A stretch of DNA of 64,000 nt from Sedimenticola_A sp040506895 (lineage in GTDB: Bacteria; Pseudomonadota; Gammaproteobacteria; Chromatiales; Chromatiaceae). The DNA lies in NCBI GenBank assembly GCA_040506895.1, contig JBEVVY010000001.1:3519116-3583115 (forward strand), in the 5' to 3' direction. Positions 23,325 to 32,478 of the stretch are shown here, piece by piece. Positions within the stretch are counted from its first letter, which is position 1. The number at the start of each line of letters is the position of its first letter. A program made the position numbers and the translations under genes. Below the pieces are notes generated by a model, which made no database searches, had not been told where the DNA came from, and saw nothing but the letters and a program-made list of their open reading frames with translations.

Positions 23325-23795
23325 ATGGCAATAAAAACCATTGAAGGTGCATTAACCATAAAAAAGGCCAGGTTCTGCCTGGTGGTGGCGCGGTTCAACA
23401 GCTTTGTCGTGGAGAGCCTGCTCGAGGGCGCCATCGATACCCTGAAACGCCACGGTGCGGATGAATCCGATATCACCATCGTGCGGGTTCCGGGCGCATT
23501 CGAGATGCCCCTGGTACTGGACAAGATCGCCGCCAAGGGTGACTACGACGCGATTGTCGCGCTGGGCGCGGTGATCCGTGGCGGAACCCCGCACTTCGAC
23601 TACGTGGCCGGTGAATGCGTCAAGGGCATGGCCCAGGTCAGCCTGCAGCACGGCACGCCGATCGCGTTCGGTGTGCTCACCGTTGATACCATCGAGCAGG
23701 CCATCGAGCGTGCGGGTACCAAGGCCGGCAACAAGGGTGGCGAAGCCGCGCTTTCGGTCATTGAAATGGTCAACGTACTGCGCCAGATCAGCTGA
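23325..23795 (+). CDS. ribH: 6,7-dimethyl-8-ribityllumazine synthase RibH
   Basis: A 156-residue protein with VVARFNSFVVESLLEGA, the substrate-binding VPGAFEMPL and ALGAVIRGGTPHFDYVAGE with the catalytic His, and GVLTVDTIEQAIERAGTKAGNKGGEAAL, all hallmarks of lumazine synthase. It condenses the RibB and RibD products. The ATG at 23325 is preferred because AAGGCGAG precedes it and it gives the usual N terminus MAIKTIEGAL. The stop overlaps the nusB start by one base. Confidence 0.96.
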   Translation: MAIKTIEGALTIKKARFCLVVARFNSFVVESLLEGAIDTLKRHGADESDITIVRVPGAFEMPLVLDKIAAKGDYDAIVALGAVIRGGTPHFDYVAGECVKGMAQVSLQHGTPIAFGVLTVDTIEQAIERAGTKAGNKGGEAALSVIEMVNVLRQIS

Positions 23796-24217
23796 TGAGC
23801 CAGAAACGCAGCCAGGCCAGGCACCACGCGGTGCAGGCCATCTACCAGTGGCAGATGACAGGGCAGGATATCAGGGATATCCACAACCAGTTTCTCGCTG
23901 AACAGGACCCGGCCAGTTTCGAGGTGGAGTATTTCAATACCCTGCTGAGCGGTGTGCCGGGTAACCTGGCGGACCTGGATGCGCAGCTCGGTCCCTGTCT
24001 CGACCGCTCCATAGAGAGTGTCGACCCCGTGGAGCGGGCGATTCTTCGCCTCGGCGCCTTCGAACTGGTCCACCAGCTCGAAGTGCCCTACAAGGTGGTC
24101 ATCAACGAGGCGGTCGAGCTGGCCAAGGTCTTCGGTGCAGAGCAGGGACACAAGTACGTCAACGGCGTACTGGACAAGCTGGCCCGGCAGGTGCGCAAGA
24201 ACGAGCCTGGCCGTTGA
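23795..24217 (+). CDS. nusB: Transcription antitermination factor NusB
   Basis: A 140-residue all-helical protein: RSQARHHAVQAIYQWQMTG, FNTLLSGV, LDRSIESVDPVERAILRLGAFEL, VVINEAVELAKVFGAEQGHKYVNGVLDKLA. It binds boxA RNA with NusE and supports rRNA antitermination. ribH-nusB-thiL-pgpA is the standard gammaproteobacterial gene order, and the overlap with ribH indicates co-translation. Confidence 0.97.
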   Translation: MSQKRSQARHHAVQAIYQWQMTGQDIRDIHNQFLAEQDPASFEVEYFNTLLSGVPGNLADLDAQLGPCLDRSIESVDPVERAILRLGAFELVHQLEVPYKVVINEAVELAKVFGAEQGHKYVNGVLDKLARQVRKNEPGR

Positions 24218-24253
24218 TAGCCATCTGATCTCTTTTCTGCCATCTTTCACCGT

Positions 24254-25225
24254 ATGGCGATTTCAGAATTCGAACTGATCCGCAGGTTTTTCTCCCACCA
24301 GGGCGAGCCCAGGGGGGACGTGGTTGTCGGTGTCGGTGACGACTGCGCGCTGTTGCAGCCACCCCCCGGAGAGCAACTGGCGGTCAGTATCGATACCCTC
24401 GTCGAGGGTGTTCATTTCCTGCAGGGTACAGACCCATTCCTGCTGGGCCACAAGGCGCTGGCGGTCAACCTGAGCGATCTCGCCGCCATGGGTGCCAGGC
24501 CCGCGTGGGTGACACTGGCACTGGCGCTACCCGACAGCGATCCCCAGTGGCTGGAGGCCTTCAGCAAGGGGTTCTCCTCTCTCGCCCAGGCCCATGGTGT
24601 GCAGCTGATTGGCGGGGATACCACCCGCGGGCCCCTTACCGTTACCGTGCAGGTTCACGGCTTTGTCGAGCCGGGCAGGGCATTGCTTCGGAATGCAGCG
24701 GAAGCGGGCGACCTGGTCTACGTGACCGGTACCCTGGGGGATGCGGCGCTCGCCCTGAAAATGCTCCAGGGAGAGACACCCACCAATGATCAGCTCCCGT
24801 TTCTGAAGCGTCGCCTGGAAGCGCCAGAGCCCCGTATCGAGGAGGGCCTTGCTGCCGTCGGCCTGGCAAGGGGGGGGATCGATATATCCGACGGGCTTCT
24901 CTCCGACCTGGGGCATATCTGCCAGGGCAGTGAGCTGGGAGCCCGGCTTTATTTGGAGAAGATCCCGTTATCCGGGGCGGTCAAAGGGTATGTCCAGGAG
25001 AGCGGCGACTGGAAGGTGCCTTTGGCTTCTGGCGATGATTACGAACTCTGCCTGACGGTCCCCCAATTGCACAAGGCGGCATTCGAAGAGAACATGAGCA
25101 ACATCGGCAGCCGTTGCACCTGTATCGGCGTCATGGAACAGGAGGCGGGTATCCGTTGTCAATTTGATGATGGCAGCCTGCTGCAACCGCTGCCCGGAGG
25201 CTACGAGCATTTCAGCCATGAGTAA
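24254..25225 (+). CDS. thiL: Thiamine-monophosphate kinase ThiL
   Basis: A 323-residue protein with the opening FELIRRFFSHQG, VVVGVGDDCALLQPP, SIDTLVEGVHF, LSDLAAMGARPAWVTLALALP and GIDISDGLLSDLGHIC, the magnesium- and ATP-binding residues of the AIR-synthase-like fold. It makes thiamine diphosphate from the monophosphate. It lies 36 bp after nusB and overlaps pgpA by 8 bases. Full length. Confidence 0.96.
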   Translation: MAISEFELIRRFFSHQGEPRGDVVVGVGDDCALLQPPPGEQLAVSIDTLVEGVHFLQGTDPFLLGHKALAVNLSDLAAMGARPAWVTLALALPDSDPQWLEAFSKGFSSLAQAHGVQLIGGDTTRGPLTVTVQVHGFVEPGRALLRNAAEAGDLVYVTGTLGDAALALKMLQGETPTNDQLPFLKRRLEAPEPRIEEGLAAVGLARGGIDISDGLLSDLGHICQGSELGARLYLEKIPLSGAVKGYVQESGDWKVPLASGDDYELCLTVPQLHKAAFEENMSNIGSRCTCIGVMEQEAGIRCQFDDGSLLQPLPGGYEHFSHE

Positions 25226-25694
25226 TCAGCCCGGCCCCGACTGGACAAACCCGGTACACCTGCTCGCCTTCGGCATGGGGTCCGGGGCTGCCCCCAAGGC
25301 GCCCGGCACAGTGGGTACCCTGGCGGCGATCCCCATCTACCTGGGTGTACGCCACCTGGATTCGGTCAGCTACCTGCTGCTGGTGGCCCTGCTGTTTGTG
25401 ATCGGCATCTGGTTGTGCGGCAGAACCTCCAGCGATCTGGGGGTGCACGATCATGGTGGTATAGTCTGGGACGAGTGGGTCGGGTTCCTGCTGGCACTCT
25501 GGCTGATTCCGCCGGGGTGGGTGTGGCTGCTGGCCGGCTTTCTGCTGTTCAGGCTGTTCGATATCCTCAAGCCCTGGCCCATCGGCTGGCTTGACCGGCG
25601 CGTGAGCGGTGGGTTCGGTATCATGCTGGACGACCTGATTGCGGGCCTTTTTGCGCTGGGTGTGCTGCAACTGGCGGCAGCCTGGCTGGCCTGA
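25218..25694 (+). CDS. pgpA: Phosphatidylglycerophosphatase A PgpA
   Basis: A 158-residue membrane protein with three to four hydrophobic segments. The family signature is present: FGMGSGAAPKAPGTVGTLAAIP near the N terminus, then HDHGGIVWDEWVGF and FRLFDILKPWPIGWLDRRVSGGFGIMLDDLIAG. It dephosphorylates phosphatidylglycerophosphate in the inner membrane. The ATG at 25218 inside the thiL end is chosen because it gives the canonical N terminus. Confidence 0.95.
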   Translation: MSNQPGPDWTNPVHLLAFGMGSGAAPKAPGTVGTLAAIPIYLGVRHLDSVSYLLLVALLFVIGIWLCGRTSSDLGVHDHGGIVWDEWVGFLLALWLIPPGWVWLLAGFLLFRLFDILKPWPIGWLDRRVSGGFGIMLDDLIAGLFALGVLQLAAAWLA

Positions 25695-25718
25695 TCATCA
25701 TATATTCCGGAGAGGTCG

Positions 25719-26387
25719 ATGTTTGAAAAGATACGATCATTCCCAAGCTCCCTGTTTGCGGTGTTGATCTTCGGCACCGTTTCATCAGCACCGCTCCATG
25801 CCGTCGAAGAGCTCAGGGTGATGGCGCTCTTTCCAGGCAAGGCGATGGTCAAGATCGATGGCCGCAACCAGTTGCTGAAGGCGGGGCAGTCTTCATCCGA
25901 AGGTGTGAAGCTTATTTCCGCCACCCCCCAGGAGGCGGTGATCGAGGTCGATGGCAAGCAGGATACCTACACCCTGGGCAGGGCCGTGGGCAGCAGTTTT
26001 GTCAAACCGGAGAAGCGGGAAGTGAAGATCTCCCGCAGCCCCAATGGTGCCTTCATGACCGTCGGCAGCATCAATGGCCGCATGGTCGACATGATGGTGG
26101 ATACCGGTGCCACGGTGGTCGCCATGAGTGAAAGAGAGGCCAGGCGCCTCTCCATACCATATAAACTGGAAGGCAAGCGAGCCGGTGTACAGACTGCATC
26201 GGGCTATGCCCGCTCCTACGCGGTCAGCCTGGACCGGGTGCAGGTGGGAGGGATTCAGCTGCACAACGTGGAGGCCATGGTCATCCAGGGTAACAATCCG
26301 ACCCAGGTGCTGCTGGGCATGAGCTTTCTGAACCGGATCGAGATGGAGAATCAGGGCAACCTGCTGTTGCTCAGAAGCAAGTTCTGA
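25719..26387 (+). CDS. Retropepsin-like clan AA aspartic protease, exported
   Basis: A 222-residue protein with a signal peptide (cleavage near SSAPLHA). A small N-terminal beta domain (LFPGKAMVKIDGRNQLLKAGQ, residues about 35-85) precedes a retropepsin-fold domain with the catalytic motif MMVDTGATVVAMS and the second hydrophobic-Gly element VLLGMSFLNRIEM. It matches the bacterial single-domain aspartic protease family found in many Proteobacteria. It would act as a homodimer in the periplasm; the substrate is unknown. It follows pgpA by 24 bp and precedes the DUF2905 gene by 14 bp. Confidence 0.85.
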   Translation: MFEKIRSFPSSLFAVLIFGTVSSAPLHAVEELRVMALFPGKAMVKIDGRNQLLKAGQSSSEGVKLISATPQEAVIEVDGKQDTYTLGRAVGSSFVKPEKREVKISRSPNGAFMTVGSINGRMVDMMVDTGATVVAMSEREARRLSIPYKLEGKRAGVQTASGYARSYAVSLDRVQVGGIQLHNVEAMVIQGNNPTQVLLGMSFLNRIEMENQGNLLLLRSKF

Positions 26388-26401
26388 CCGGAGAGTGGAC
26401 T

Positions 26402-26608
26402 ATGGCGCGCTGGATAATGATCGCCGGAGCCCTGCTGTTTGCCATAGGGGCGGTACTCCATTTCGCACCAGGCCTGCTGAGTTGGTTCGGCAAACTTCCC
26501 GGTGATATCAATATAGAGACCGAGCGGGGCAGGGTCTTTATCCCCATCGCCTCGATGATCATTGTCAGCGTGGTGATCACGCTTTTGGTTAATCTGTTCA
26601 GGCGTTGA
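26402..26608 (+). CDS. DUF2905 family small membrane protein
   Basis: A 68-residue protein with two membrane helices (MIAGALLFAIGAVLHFA and SMIIVSVVITLLVNLF) separated by LLSWFGKLPGDINIETERGRVFIPI, the conserved core of the DUF2905 family. Its function is unknown. It starts with ATG 14 bp after the aspartic protease gene and probably ends this long plus-strand block. After it the sequence turns AT-rich. Confidence 0.87.
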   Translation: MARWIMIAGALLFAIGAVLHFAPGLLSWFGKLPGDINIETERGRVFIPIASMIIVSVVITLLVNLFRR

Positions 26609-26906
26609 ATTCGAGTGGGTGGCAGGTGGTCGGCCTGTCACACGCCTGGTGGCCAAGAGGTTTGCCTTGTGCCTTGTTTGAGGGCAGACATTATTCAGTT
26701 TATTTGAAGGGCTGTTAACGACTGTGGTTTCAGCCAGTCTATATCCGAACTCTATCCTCGTTTCGATAATCACTCGTAAATTGTCTGCTGGACAGGGAGT
26801 GATGACTCATAATCGTTCAATCTGGAAGGTATTCTACAATCTCCTGACAATTTTTAAGTTCCTAATTGAGTATGCCGAAGGAGAGTTTCAACTAGTTGTA
26901 CAGCTG
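26609..26906. other. Intergenic boundary of the AT-rich signalling island
   Basis: About 300 bp where base composition shifts from GC-rich core to AT-rich DNA. No gene, att-like repeat or terminator was recognised. Confidence 0.45.
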
Positions 26907-27983
26907 TTACTTAGCAACGATACAGTTTCTACCTGATGATTTTGCTTCGTATAGATTGGCATCTGCCTCATTAATCAGTTGTTGGAAACTGCCATCTTGC
27001 GGTACCAGGCTTGCTATCCCCATACTGACAGTCACATGTTCAGCAATAGATGAATCGGGGTGAGGGATGGCTGAATTCATAATGGCATTGTGAGCAGTTT
27101 TTGCTGAGCTCATCACTTCTTCCAGGGAGGCATACGGTACGATAATGGCAAACTCTTCTCCGCCATAACGGGTCACTAGTTATCCTGTTCGACGGAAATT
27201 TTCTTGAAGAGTGACAGCAACCTTTTGTAGACAGATATCACCTTCTGCATGCCCATAGTGGTCGTTGTAGTCTTTGAAAAAGTCGATGTCGACCATAATC
27301 AGGCTCAGCTGTTCACCCTTACGGCGCAATCGTGACCACTCGGATTTGATTACCTCGTTGAATTTCCGTCGGTTGGCAATTCCAGTAACACCATCCTCGT
27401 AGGAGTAACGCTTTAATATGTCTCTGGCTTTGCCTTGTTGCAGAACACTCCAGAGGCAACTCATCATTACTTCCATCAGTGCTATGTCAGTTGCATCGTA
27501 TGGCTCTTTCTTGTTACCGACACCACCGATGGCAACAAGTTTACCGTGATCAAATACTGGGATACTCATATGGCGGTGTAAAGTGAAATGGCCTTCTGGT
27601 AGCCCTCCCTTCTCTAATTCCGGGATCGACTGGTAGTCATTGTGCACAGCAGGTTTACGTGTTCTGACGCAATCTGCCCAACGACCGGCGAGCTCAAGGG
27701 GGTAATGCATGGTAGCCTCAGCCTCACAGACCTTCATCACGTCCTCGGACCAAGTTGCTAGATCAATCACTTTTTCATTTTCATCAAAGAAGTGGAGATA
27801 GCCTCCTTCACTGTTGGTAACCCTTACAGCCATCTCCATACCAGCTTTCTGAAGTTGCTCGGTACTGAGACCTTCCTGTGCTAACTCTAAAAGCTGTTTC
27901 AATTGCTGGATGGCTCGGGTAACACGTGCCAGTTCTTCTATGGCAAAAATATGAGACTTATTATTGTCATTTGCATCGCACAT
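26907..27983 (-). pseudogene. GAF-GGDEF diguanylate cyclase interrupted by an in-frame stop
   Basis: One reading frame of about 358 codons is broken by TAA at 27177-27179. The first part (27983-27180) carries a GAF-like domain (GLSTEQLQKAGMEMAVRVTNSEGGYLHFFDENEKVIDLATWSED) and the start of a GGDEF domain (DGVTGIANRRKFNEV, LIMVDIDFFKDYND). After the stop the same frame continues with LVTRYGGEEFAIIVPYAS to the natural end at 26907. The stop sits where the Asp of the inhibitory RxxD motif is expected (RRTG-stop-LVTRY-GGEEF). Without readthrough the product lacks the GGEEF active site. Sequencing error or a true nonsense mutation cannot be separated here. Confidence 0.88.
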
Positions 27984-28314
27984 GATGGGTAAGCTGGCGA
28001 AACTATGAAGATAATATGACTATCATATACTTATATAAATTCTAAGGCCATATTATTAACCCATCTATAAAGCCCTCACTGAGTATATTTTGTACTTTCG
28101 CTACTGGCCGTTCAGAGACTTACAGCCAACATCGGCTTTCTGGGAATTGACTGGCGATTTGGTAAAGGAGGGAAAGTATTTCCCTTCATGTGCTATATAA
28201 CGGAAAGCGGACGGTGGAATTCCGCACTGTAATAGCACCGTAGACAATCCTAATAAGAAATCCATAGGTTTGAATAAAACTCGAAGTTATTCAACATCAA
28301 TATTTTTCTGATTC
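27984..28314. other. AT-rich intergenic region
   Basis: About 330 bp between the broken cyclase gene and the PAS gene. No gene or RNA was recognised; it probably carries the promoter of the cyclase gene. Confidence 0.45.
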
Positions 28315-28755
28315 TCACTTTCCATCTTTTTGGCTAGTTATATCTAATAAGTAAACAAGATAACCAATATGATCACCGGCATTTGATATAAATGGAATAA
28401 CTGATACGTCTAGATAGACATAACCTGTTTTAGACGTAGGATACAATTGATGCTCTCTAACGGTGTCAAAAGAGAACTTCATACTATGTCTAAAGGGCTT
28501 TCCCTCACTTAATTTCTGCTTTGTAGCATCATCTAAGTTTGGGTCATCAAACATATTGAAATCCTTCACATCCTCCGGAGATTGTACGCCAAATAACTCA
28601 AATGTCGCCTTGTTTGACATTACTATATTGCCATCAAGATCGTAGTACTCTATAGCAACAGGTGCGTCCATGAATGCACTTCGAAAGAAATGATATGCGG
28701 ATTTAAATAACTCTTCAGACGGCCTCTCATCTTTCATCATTTGATCTACTGGCAT
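28315..28755 (-). CDS. Stand-alone PAS domain protein
   Basis: A 146-residue protein made almost only of one PAS fold: FFRSAFMDAPVAIEYYDLDGNIVMSNKATFELFGV, then a middle part with VREHQLYPTSKTGYVYLDVSVIPFISNAGDHIGYLVYLLDITSQK. That ending normally leads into a GGDEF or kinase domain, but here a stop follows after three residues. It may be a single-domain sensor or the left-over N-terminal part of a larger protein. AT-rich like its neighbours. The ligand and partner are unknown. Confidence 0.7.
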   Translation of the reverse strand: MPVDQMMKDERPSEELFKSAYHFFRSAFMDAPVAIEYYDLDGNIVMSNKATFELFGVQSPEDVKDFNMFDDPNLDDATKQKLSEGKPFRHSMKFSFDTVREHQLYPTSKTGYVYLDVSVIPFISNAGDHIGYLVYLLDITSQKDGK

Positions 28756-29089
28756 AACTTTTTAGCATACTGTACACAAGTTCGAGTTTTGACTTTAATT
28801 TTAATAATTAATAACAATCAAATTCAGAACTTAAAATATCATTATACACACTCCGCATACAAAACTGGGATTGATTGGCAAGATCAGTTACGAAGAAACA
28901 TTGTAATTGATTTAAGAGCTTGTTCTGTCTGCTCTGTGTCCTAGAGGCAATTTCTGCTATCAGGATTGAGAGAGATGAGTGATGCCAGGAAAATATTTCT
29001 TCTCATGAATGCGTATCAGTAAAAGCAGAAACAGAATTATTCGCCGTACTAGGACTTGTATTACTCTATGCAAACGTGGTCTTTTTACA
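28756..29089. other. AT-rich intergenic region
   Basis: About 330 bp of AT-rich sequence between the lone PAS gene and the GGDEF-EAL gene. Short frames lack coding character, and no remnant of a GGDEF domain was recognised by eye. Confidence 0.45.
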
Positions 29090-31603
29090 TCATGAGCGAT
29101 GGTGGCTGGCTCGTTTAGTAATCAGACTATCTAGCGGTATAGGTTTTTCAATACCAAAGCCTTGTGCATAGTCGACACCAATTTCACGAAGCTTATCTAG
29201 CATTTCAGAGTTCTCTACGAACTCCGCAATTGTTTCTTTCCCCATCACGTGCCCAATGTCATTGATGGAGCTAATCATTGCTAGGCTAACATCATCATTC
29301 AACATGGCTACTGTAAATGAGCCGTCTATCTTAAGTATGTCTACAGGAAGATTGCGAAGGTAACCGAAAGAAGACATGCCACTACCAAAGTCATCCAATG
29401 CAAATCTGCATCCAATTCTGTGCAACTGAGCCATAAATTCTCGTGCATTGCCTAGATGCGCTACGGCAACTGTTTCAGTAATTTCAAAACAGATAATATT
29501 TGGATCGACTTCAGCTTTCTCGATGCGAGTGATAATTGATTGCGCAAAACCCTCTTGTGATAAAGACGTACCCGAAAGATTAATAGTGATCATGTCCAGC
29601 TGATCTATCTGATATTGATTATCTTTCAGCCACTCAAAAACACTGTCTATCATCCAGTTATCTATTTCATGCATAAGTCCATAACGTTCAGCTGAAGGCA
29701 AAAATGCACCGGGAAGAATCACGCCAGTGTCTGAGTCATTCAAACGAATCAGTGTCTCGTACTGAACTTGATGTAGAGCTGAATTTATTGGGTGAATTCT
29801 TTGGCAATATACAGTAAATAAATCTTGATTTATTGCTTCCTGAATACGACTGACCCATTGCATCTCTCCCTCGCGACGTGCCAATTCAGTATCATTAATA
29901 TTAAATAGATGAACGCGATTTCTTCCCGCTTCTTTAGCCGCATAACAAGCCTGATCAGCAGCTTTTAGCAGAGTCTCTGCATCTGGTGATGAAGAAGCAA
30001 ACGGTACGACTCCAATACTCACGCCCAGCGAGAAGGCCTTTTCTTCCCAGGAAAAACGAAAGTCTGATACCGTTTTCAGTAGCTTTGATGCCACAGTCTT
30101 AGTAGATTTTTCGGGACAGTTTAGCAACAATACGCCAAATTCATCGCCCCCTAATCGAGCAAAGACATCTCCACGTCGAATCTGCTCTACTAGCAGCGGC
30201 GTTAGCTGCTGAAGAAGGGCATCACCAGCCACGTGACCAGAGGTATCATTGACAAGCTTGAACTGGTCTAGATCAAGATATAGCAGAGCATGTTGTACTC
30301 TAGTATCAAATGTCGCATCTAGGCAGTGATTTAAATGTTTAATAAAAGCACCACGGTTTACTAGACCTGTCAGAGAATCATGACTCGCTTGATACTCCAT
30401 AGCCCGAGACATCTTTCTTGCCTGCGTGACATCATGGAATACCAAAACAGCACCAAGAATTTCGCCGTCACGTGATCGGATAGGGGAGGCTGAATCCTCT
30501 ATGGCGAACTGAATGCCACTGGCGCTAAGAAGGACTGTATGATTTTCTAACTCGATGGTCCGACCTTCTCTGAGGCAGGTAGTTACCGGATTTGGTGATG
30601 GAAGGCCTGTGATTTCATTGACAATATGAAACACCTGATCTAACGCTTTCCCCTTAGCCTCTGCCAATGACCACCCTGTCAGGGTTTCTGCAACTGGATT
30701 CAAGTATTGAATAACACCGTTATTGTCAGTGGTAATAACCCCATCCCCAATAGAATGCAGGGTGACCTCGGCATGTTCTTTAGCCTCAAACAGTTGCGCA
30801 CGCGCGTCTAGTAGTTCTTTCTCGCGCTGCTTTCGGAGCTTTATTGATTCAGCCAAGGTATTTACCGACGATGCAAGCATTGAGAGCTCTTGAGAAGTAT
30901 GAATCGACAACTTCCCTTCTAAGTCTCCCTGCTTTAATGCCTGCAGTCGTATATGAATGGCACGTACAGGCCGGACCGTAAGGGTGTGAACAAGCACGAT
31001 TACAATAACCGTAAACACCAATAAAACAACACTTACCAACAACTGGATGCTCCAGACATGCTCTTGGGCGACAGCCATCACAGAACTGAAATCCCAATCT
31101 ATTGATATAGTCCCGAAGACCTCTCCTTCGAAAACAATTTCACGATCATATGTCTTGATATTATCTACACGAATTGAATTTGGTCGGTGCCAGTCAACCA
31201 GCGAGTACCCTTGTTCATTTTGGATAGATATGCGAAGAATATGCTCATCTATGCGGCCAGACTCTTCTGCAATAGTGAACAGTACGGGGATATCCTCACT
31301 GATTACTGCTTCTATTGCCGCACCTGAAAAAAGAGAAAATGCCTGTTCAGTTTGTTGTTTGACGTCTTCTTCCAAATGTTCTTCAAGGGATAGAGAGGTA
31401 ACAACGCCAGCCAGATAGGTTGCCAATATGTAGACCGAGCTGAGCGCTATAAGAACATGTAACCACAGAGGCCAATGCCTCCTTGAAATACGCCTATTTG
31501 TTCCTCCATCTCGTTGTATTCTAATTGAGTTATCCTCAGAATCGCACGAGTAATCAAGCCGATCACTGATATCAACTTTATTATTATCAGCCGCCTTGTC
31601 CAT
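29090..31603 (-). CDS. Membrane PAS-GGDEF-EAL cyclic-di-GMP signalling protein
   Basis: An 837-residue protein. In order: cytosolic tail; membrane helix (about 44-66); periplasmic sensor of about 120 residues; second helix (about 187-212); HAMP-like segment; PAS domain (ATLHSIGDGVITTDNNGVIQYLN); GGDEF domain with DSLTGLVNR, the inhibitory RRGD and LGGDEF (about 480); and EAL domain with ETL in place of EAL (about 615), FEITET, DDFGSG and LKIDGSF. The cyclase and phosphodiesterase residues mostly look intact, so it may do both. It lies 26 bp downstream of a PhnD-like binding-protein gene, which probably feeds its periplasmic sensor. AT-rich. Confidence 0.9.
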   Translation of the reverse strand: MDKAADNNKVDISDRLDYSCDSEDNSIRIQRDGGTNRRISRRHWPLWLHVLIALSSVYILATYLAGVVTSLSLEEHLEEDVKQQTEQAFSLFSGAAIEAVISEDIPVLFTIAEESGRIDEHILRISIQNEQGYSLVDWHRPNSIRVDNIKTYDREIVFEGEVFGTISIDWDFSSVMAVAQEHVWSIQLLVSVVLLVFTVIVIVLVHTLTVRPVRAIHIRLQALKQGDLEGKLSIHTSQELSMLASSVNTLAESIKLRKQREKELLDARAQLFEAKEHAEVTLHSIGDGVITTDNNGVIQYLNPVAETLTGWSLAEAKGKALDQVFHIVNEITGLPSPNPVTTCLREGRTIELENHTVLLSASGIQFAIEDSASPIRSRDGEILGAVLVFHDVTQARKMSRAMEYQASHDSLTGLVNRGAFIKHLNHCLDATFDTRVQHALLYLDLDQFKLVNDTSGHVAGDALLQQLTPLLVEQIRRGDVFARLGGDEFGVLLLNCPEKSTKTVASKLLKTVSDFRFSWEEKAFSLGVSIGVVPFASSSPDAETLLKAADQACYAAKEAGRNRVHLFNINDTELARREGEMQWVSRIQEAINQDLFTVYCQRIHPINSALHQVQYETLIRLNDSDTGVILPGAFLPSAERYGLMHEIDNWMIDSVFEWLKDNQYQIDQLDMITINLSGTSLSQEGFAQSIITRIEKAEVDPNIICFEITETVAVAHLGNAREFMAQLHRIGCRFALDDFGSGMSSFGYLRNLPVDILKIDGSFTVAMLNDDVSLAMISSINDIGHVMGKETIAEFVENSEMLDKLREIGVDYAQGFGIEKPIPLDSLITKRASHHRS

Positions 31604-31629
31604 GTGCTTTTCCTTGCACCTTTGATGTG

Positions 31630-32478
31630 TTATTCGAAAAACAGAGTATTCTCAGACATTGCTGATCTGATAATGGCATAATCATCATCGTCTCCGGAAA
31701 CGAATCCATCCTTACCTAAGGCACTCAATGCTTCAGGATCGTCCATGGAAAGTAAGCTTTCGCTTAGGGCCTCTTTGATTTTCTTATCAAGGCCAGCTCG
31801 GGCTACCCATGGTTTTGTAACGTTTGGAAAAGTTGCAAGCGCTCGAATCGGTACACCCTTCTTCACCAGTTTTTTAAAGGTACTCTCTTTCAGTGCGCCA
31901 GCGTGGTATTGCATTGATCCTACAGCATGCCCCACCTTGTCGTGGCGCCCAAGGTAATCGAATCCTGCCAAGTCTACTGCCTTGATTCCATGATCGTTGA
32001 GATATTTCTGGGATAAATAACGACCGATAGTCGATTGCTCGTTACCAAAGGCAAAGCGTAATCCTCGTAAATCCTCCATTTGCTGTATTGTTGAATCTTG
32101 ATGTACGCAAATGACACCATTGAAGCGTTTTTTTCCCTTCTTGCTCTCTATCGCCAAAATATCTATTTCAGGAGATTGCTCTTTTACTAGGATATAAGAG
32201 ACCGGACCTAAGCGAGTCAGATCTACCCGCCCTTCAGTAATGTCATCCGTACCCTTCTCGTAGCTATTTGCAACTTGAATACGTATGGTGACTGGTTCAT
32301 TCAGGCGCTGGGTTAGATCTTTGGCGAGGACACGTAAAGCGGGCTTGAAAGTACGTACAACCGTTGTTGGCTTGTCAGTCGTATAAACGCCAAAGTTCAA
32401 AGCAATTTCTGCATATAGAGACGCCGCAGGGAGAAACGTAGACAGTACCAGGGCATTCAAAAGGAGTTTTTTTCTCAT
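31630..32478 (-). CDS. PhnD-like periplasmic substrate-binding protein
   Basis: A 282-residue protein with a signal peptide (cleavage near SLYAEI). The family core is visible: FGVYTTDKPTTVVRTFKPAL, GRVDLTRLGPVSYILV, DLRGLRFAFGNEQSTIGRYL and GSMQYHAGALKESTFKKL, as in PhnD/phosphite-type binding proteins. No ABC permease or ATPase gene is nearby. The 26-bp spacing to the downstream PAS-GGDEF-EAL gene suggests a sensory role, presenting an oxyanion or phosphonate-like ligand to the kinase-free cyclic-di-GMP receptor. The ligand is unknown. Confidence 0.85.
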   Translation of the reverse strand: MRKKLLLNALVLSTFLPAASLYAEIALNFGVYTTDKPTTVVRTFKPALRVLAKDLTQRLNEPVTIRIQVANSYEKGTDDITEGRVDLTRLGPVSYILVKEQSPEIDILAIESKKGKKRFNGVICVHQDSTIQQMEDLRGLRFAFGNEQSTIGRYLSQKYLNDHGIKAVDLAGFDYLGRHDKVGHAVGSMQYHAGALKESTFKKLVKKGVPIRALATFPNVTKPWVARAGLDKKIKEALSESLLSMDDPEALSALGKDGFVSGDDDDYAIIRSAMSENTLFFE

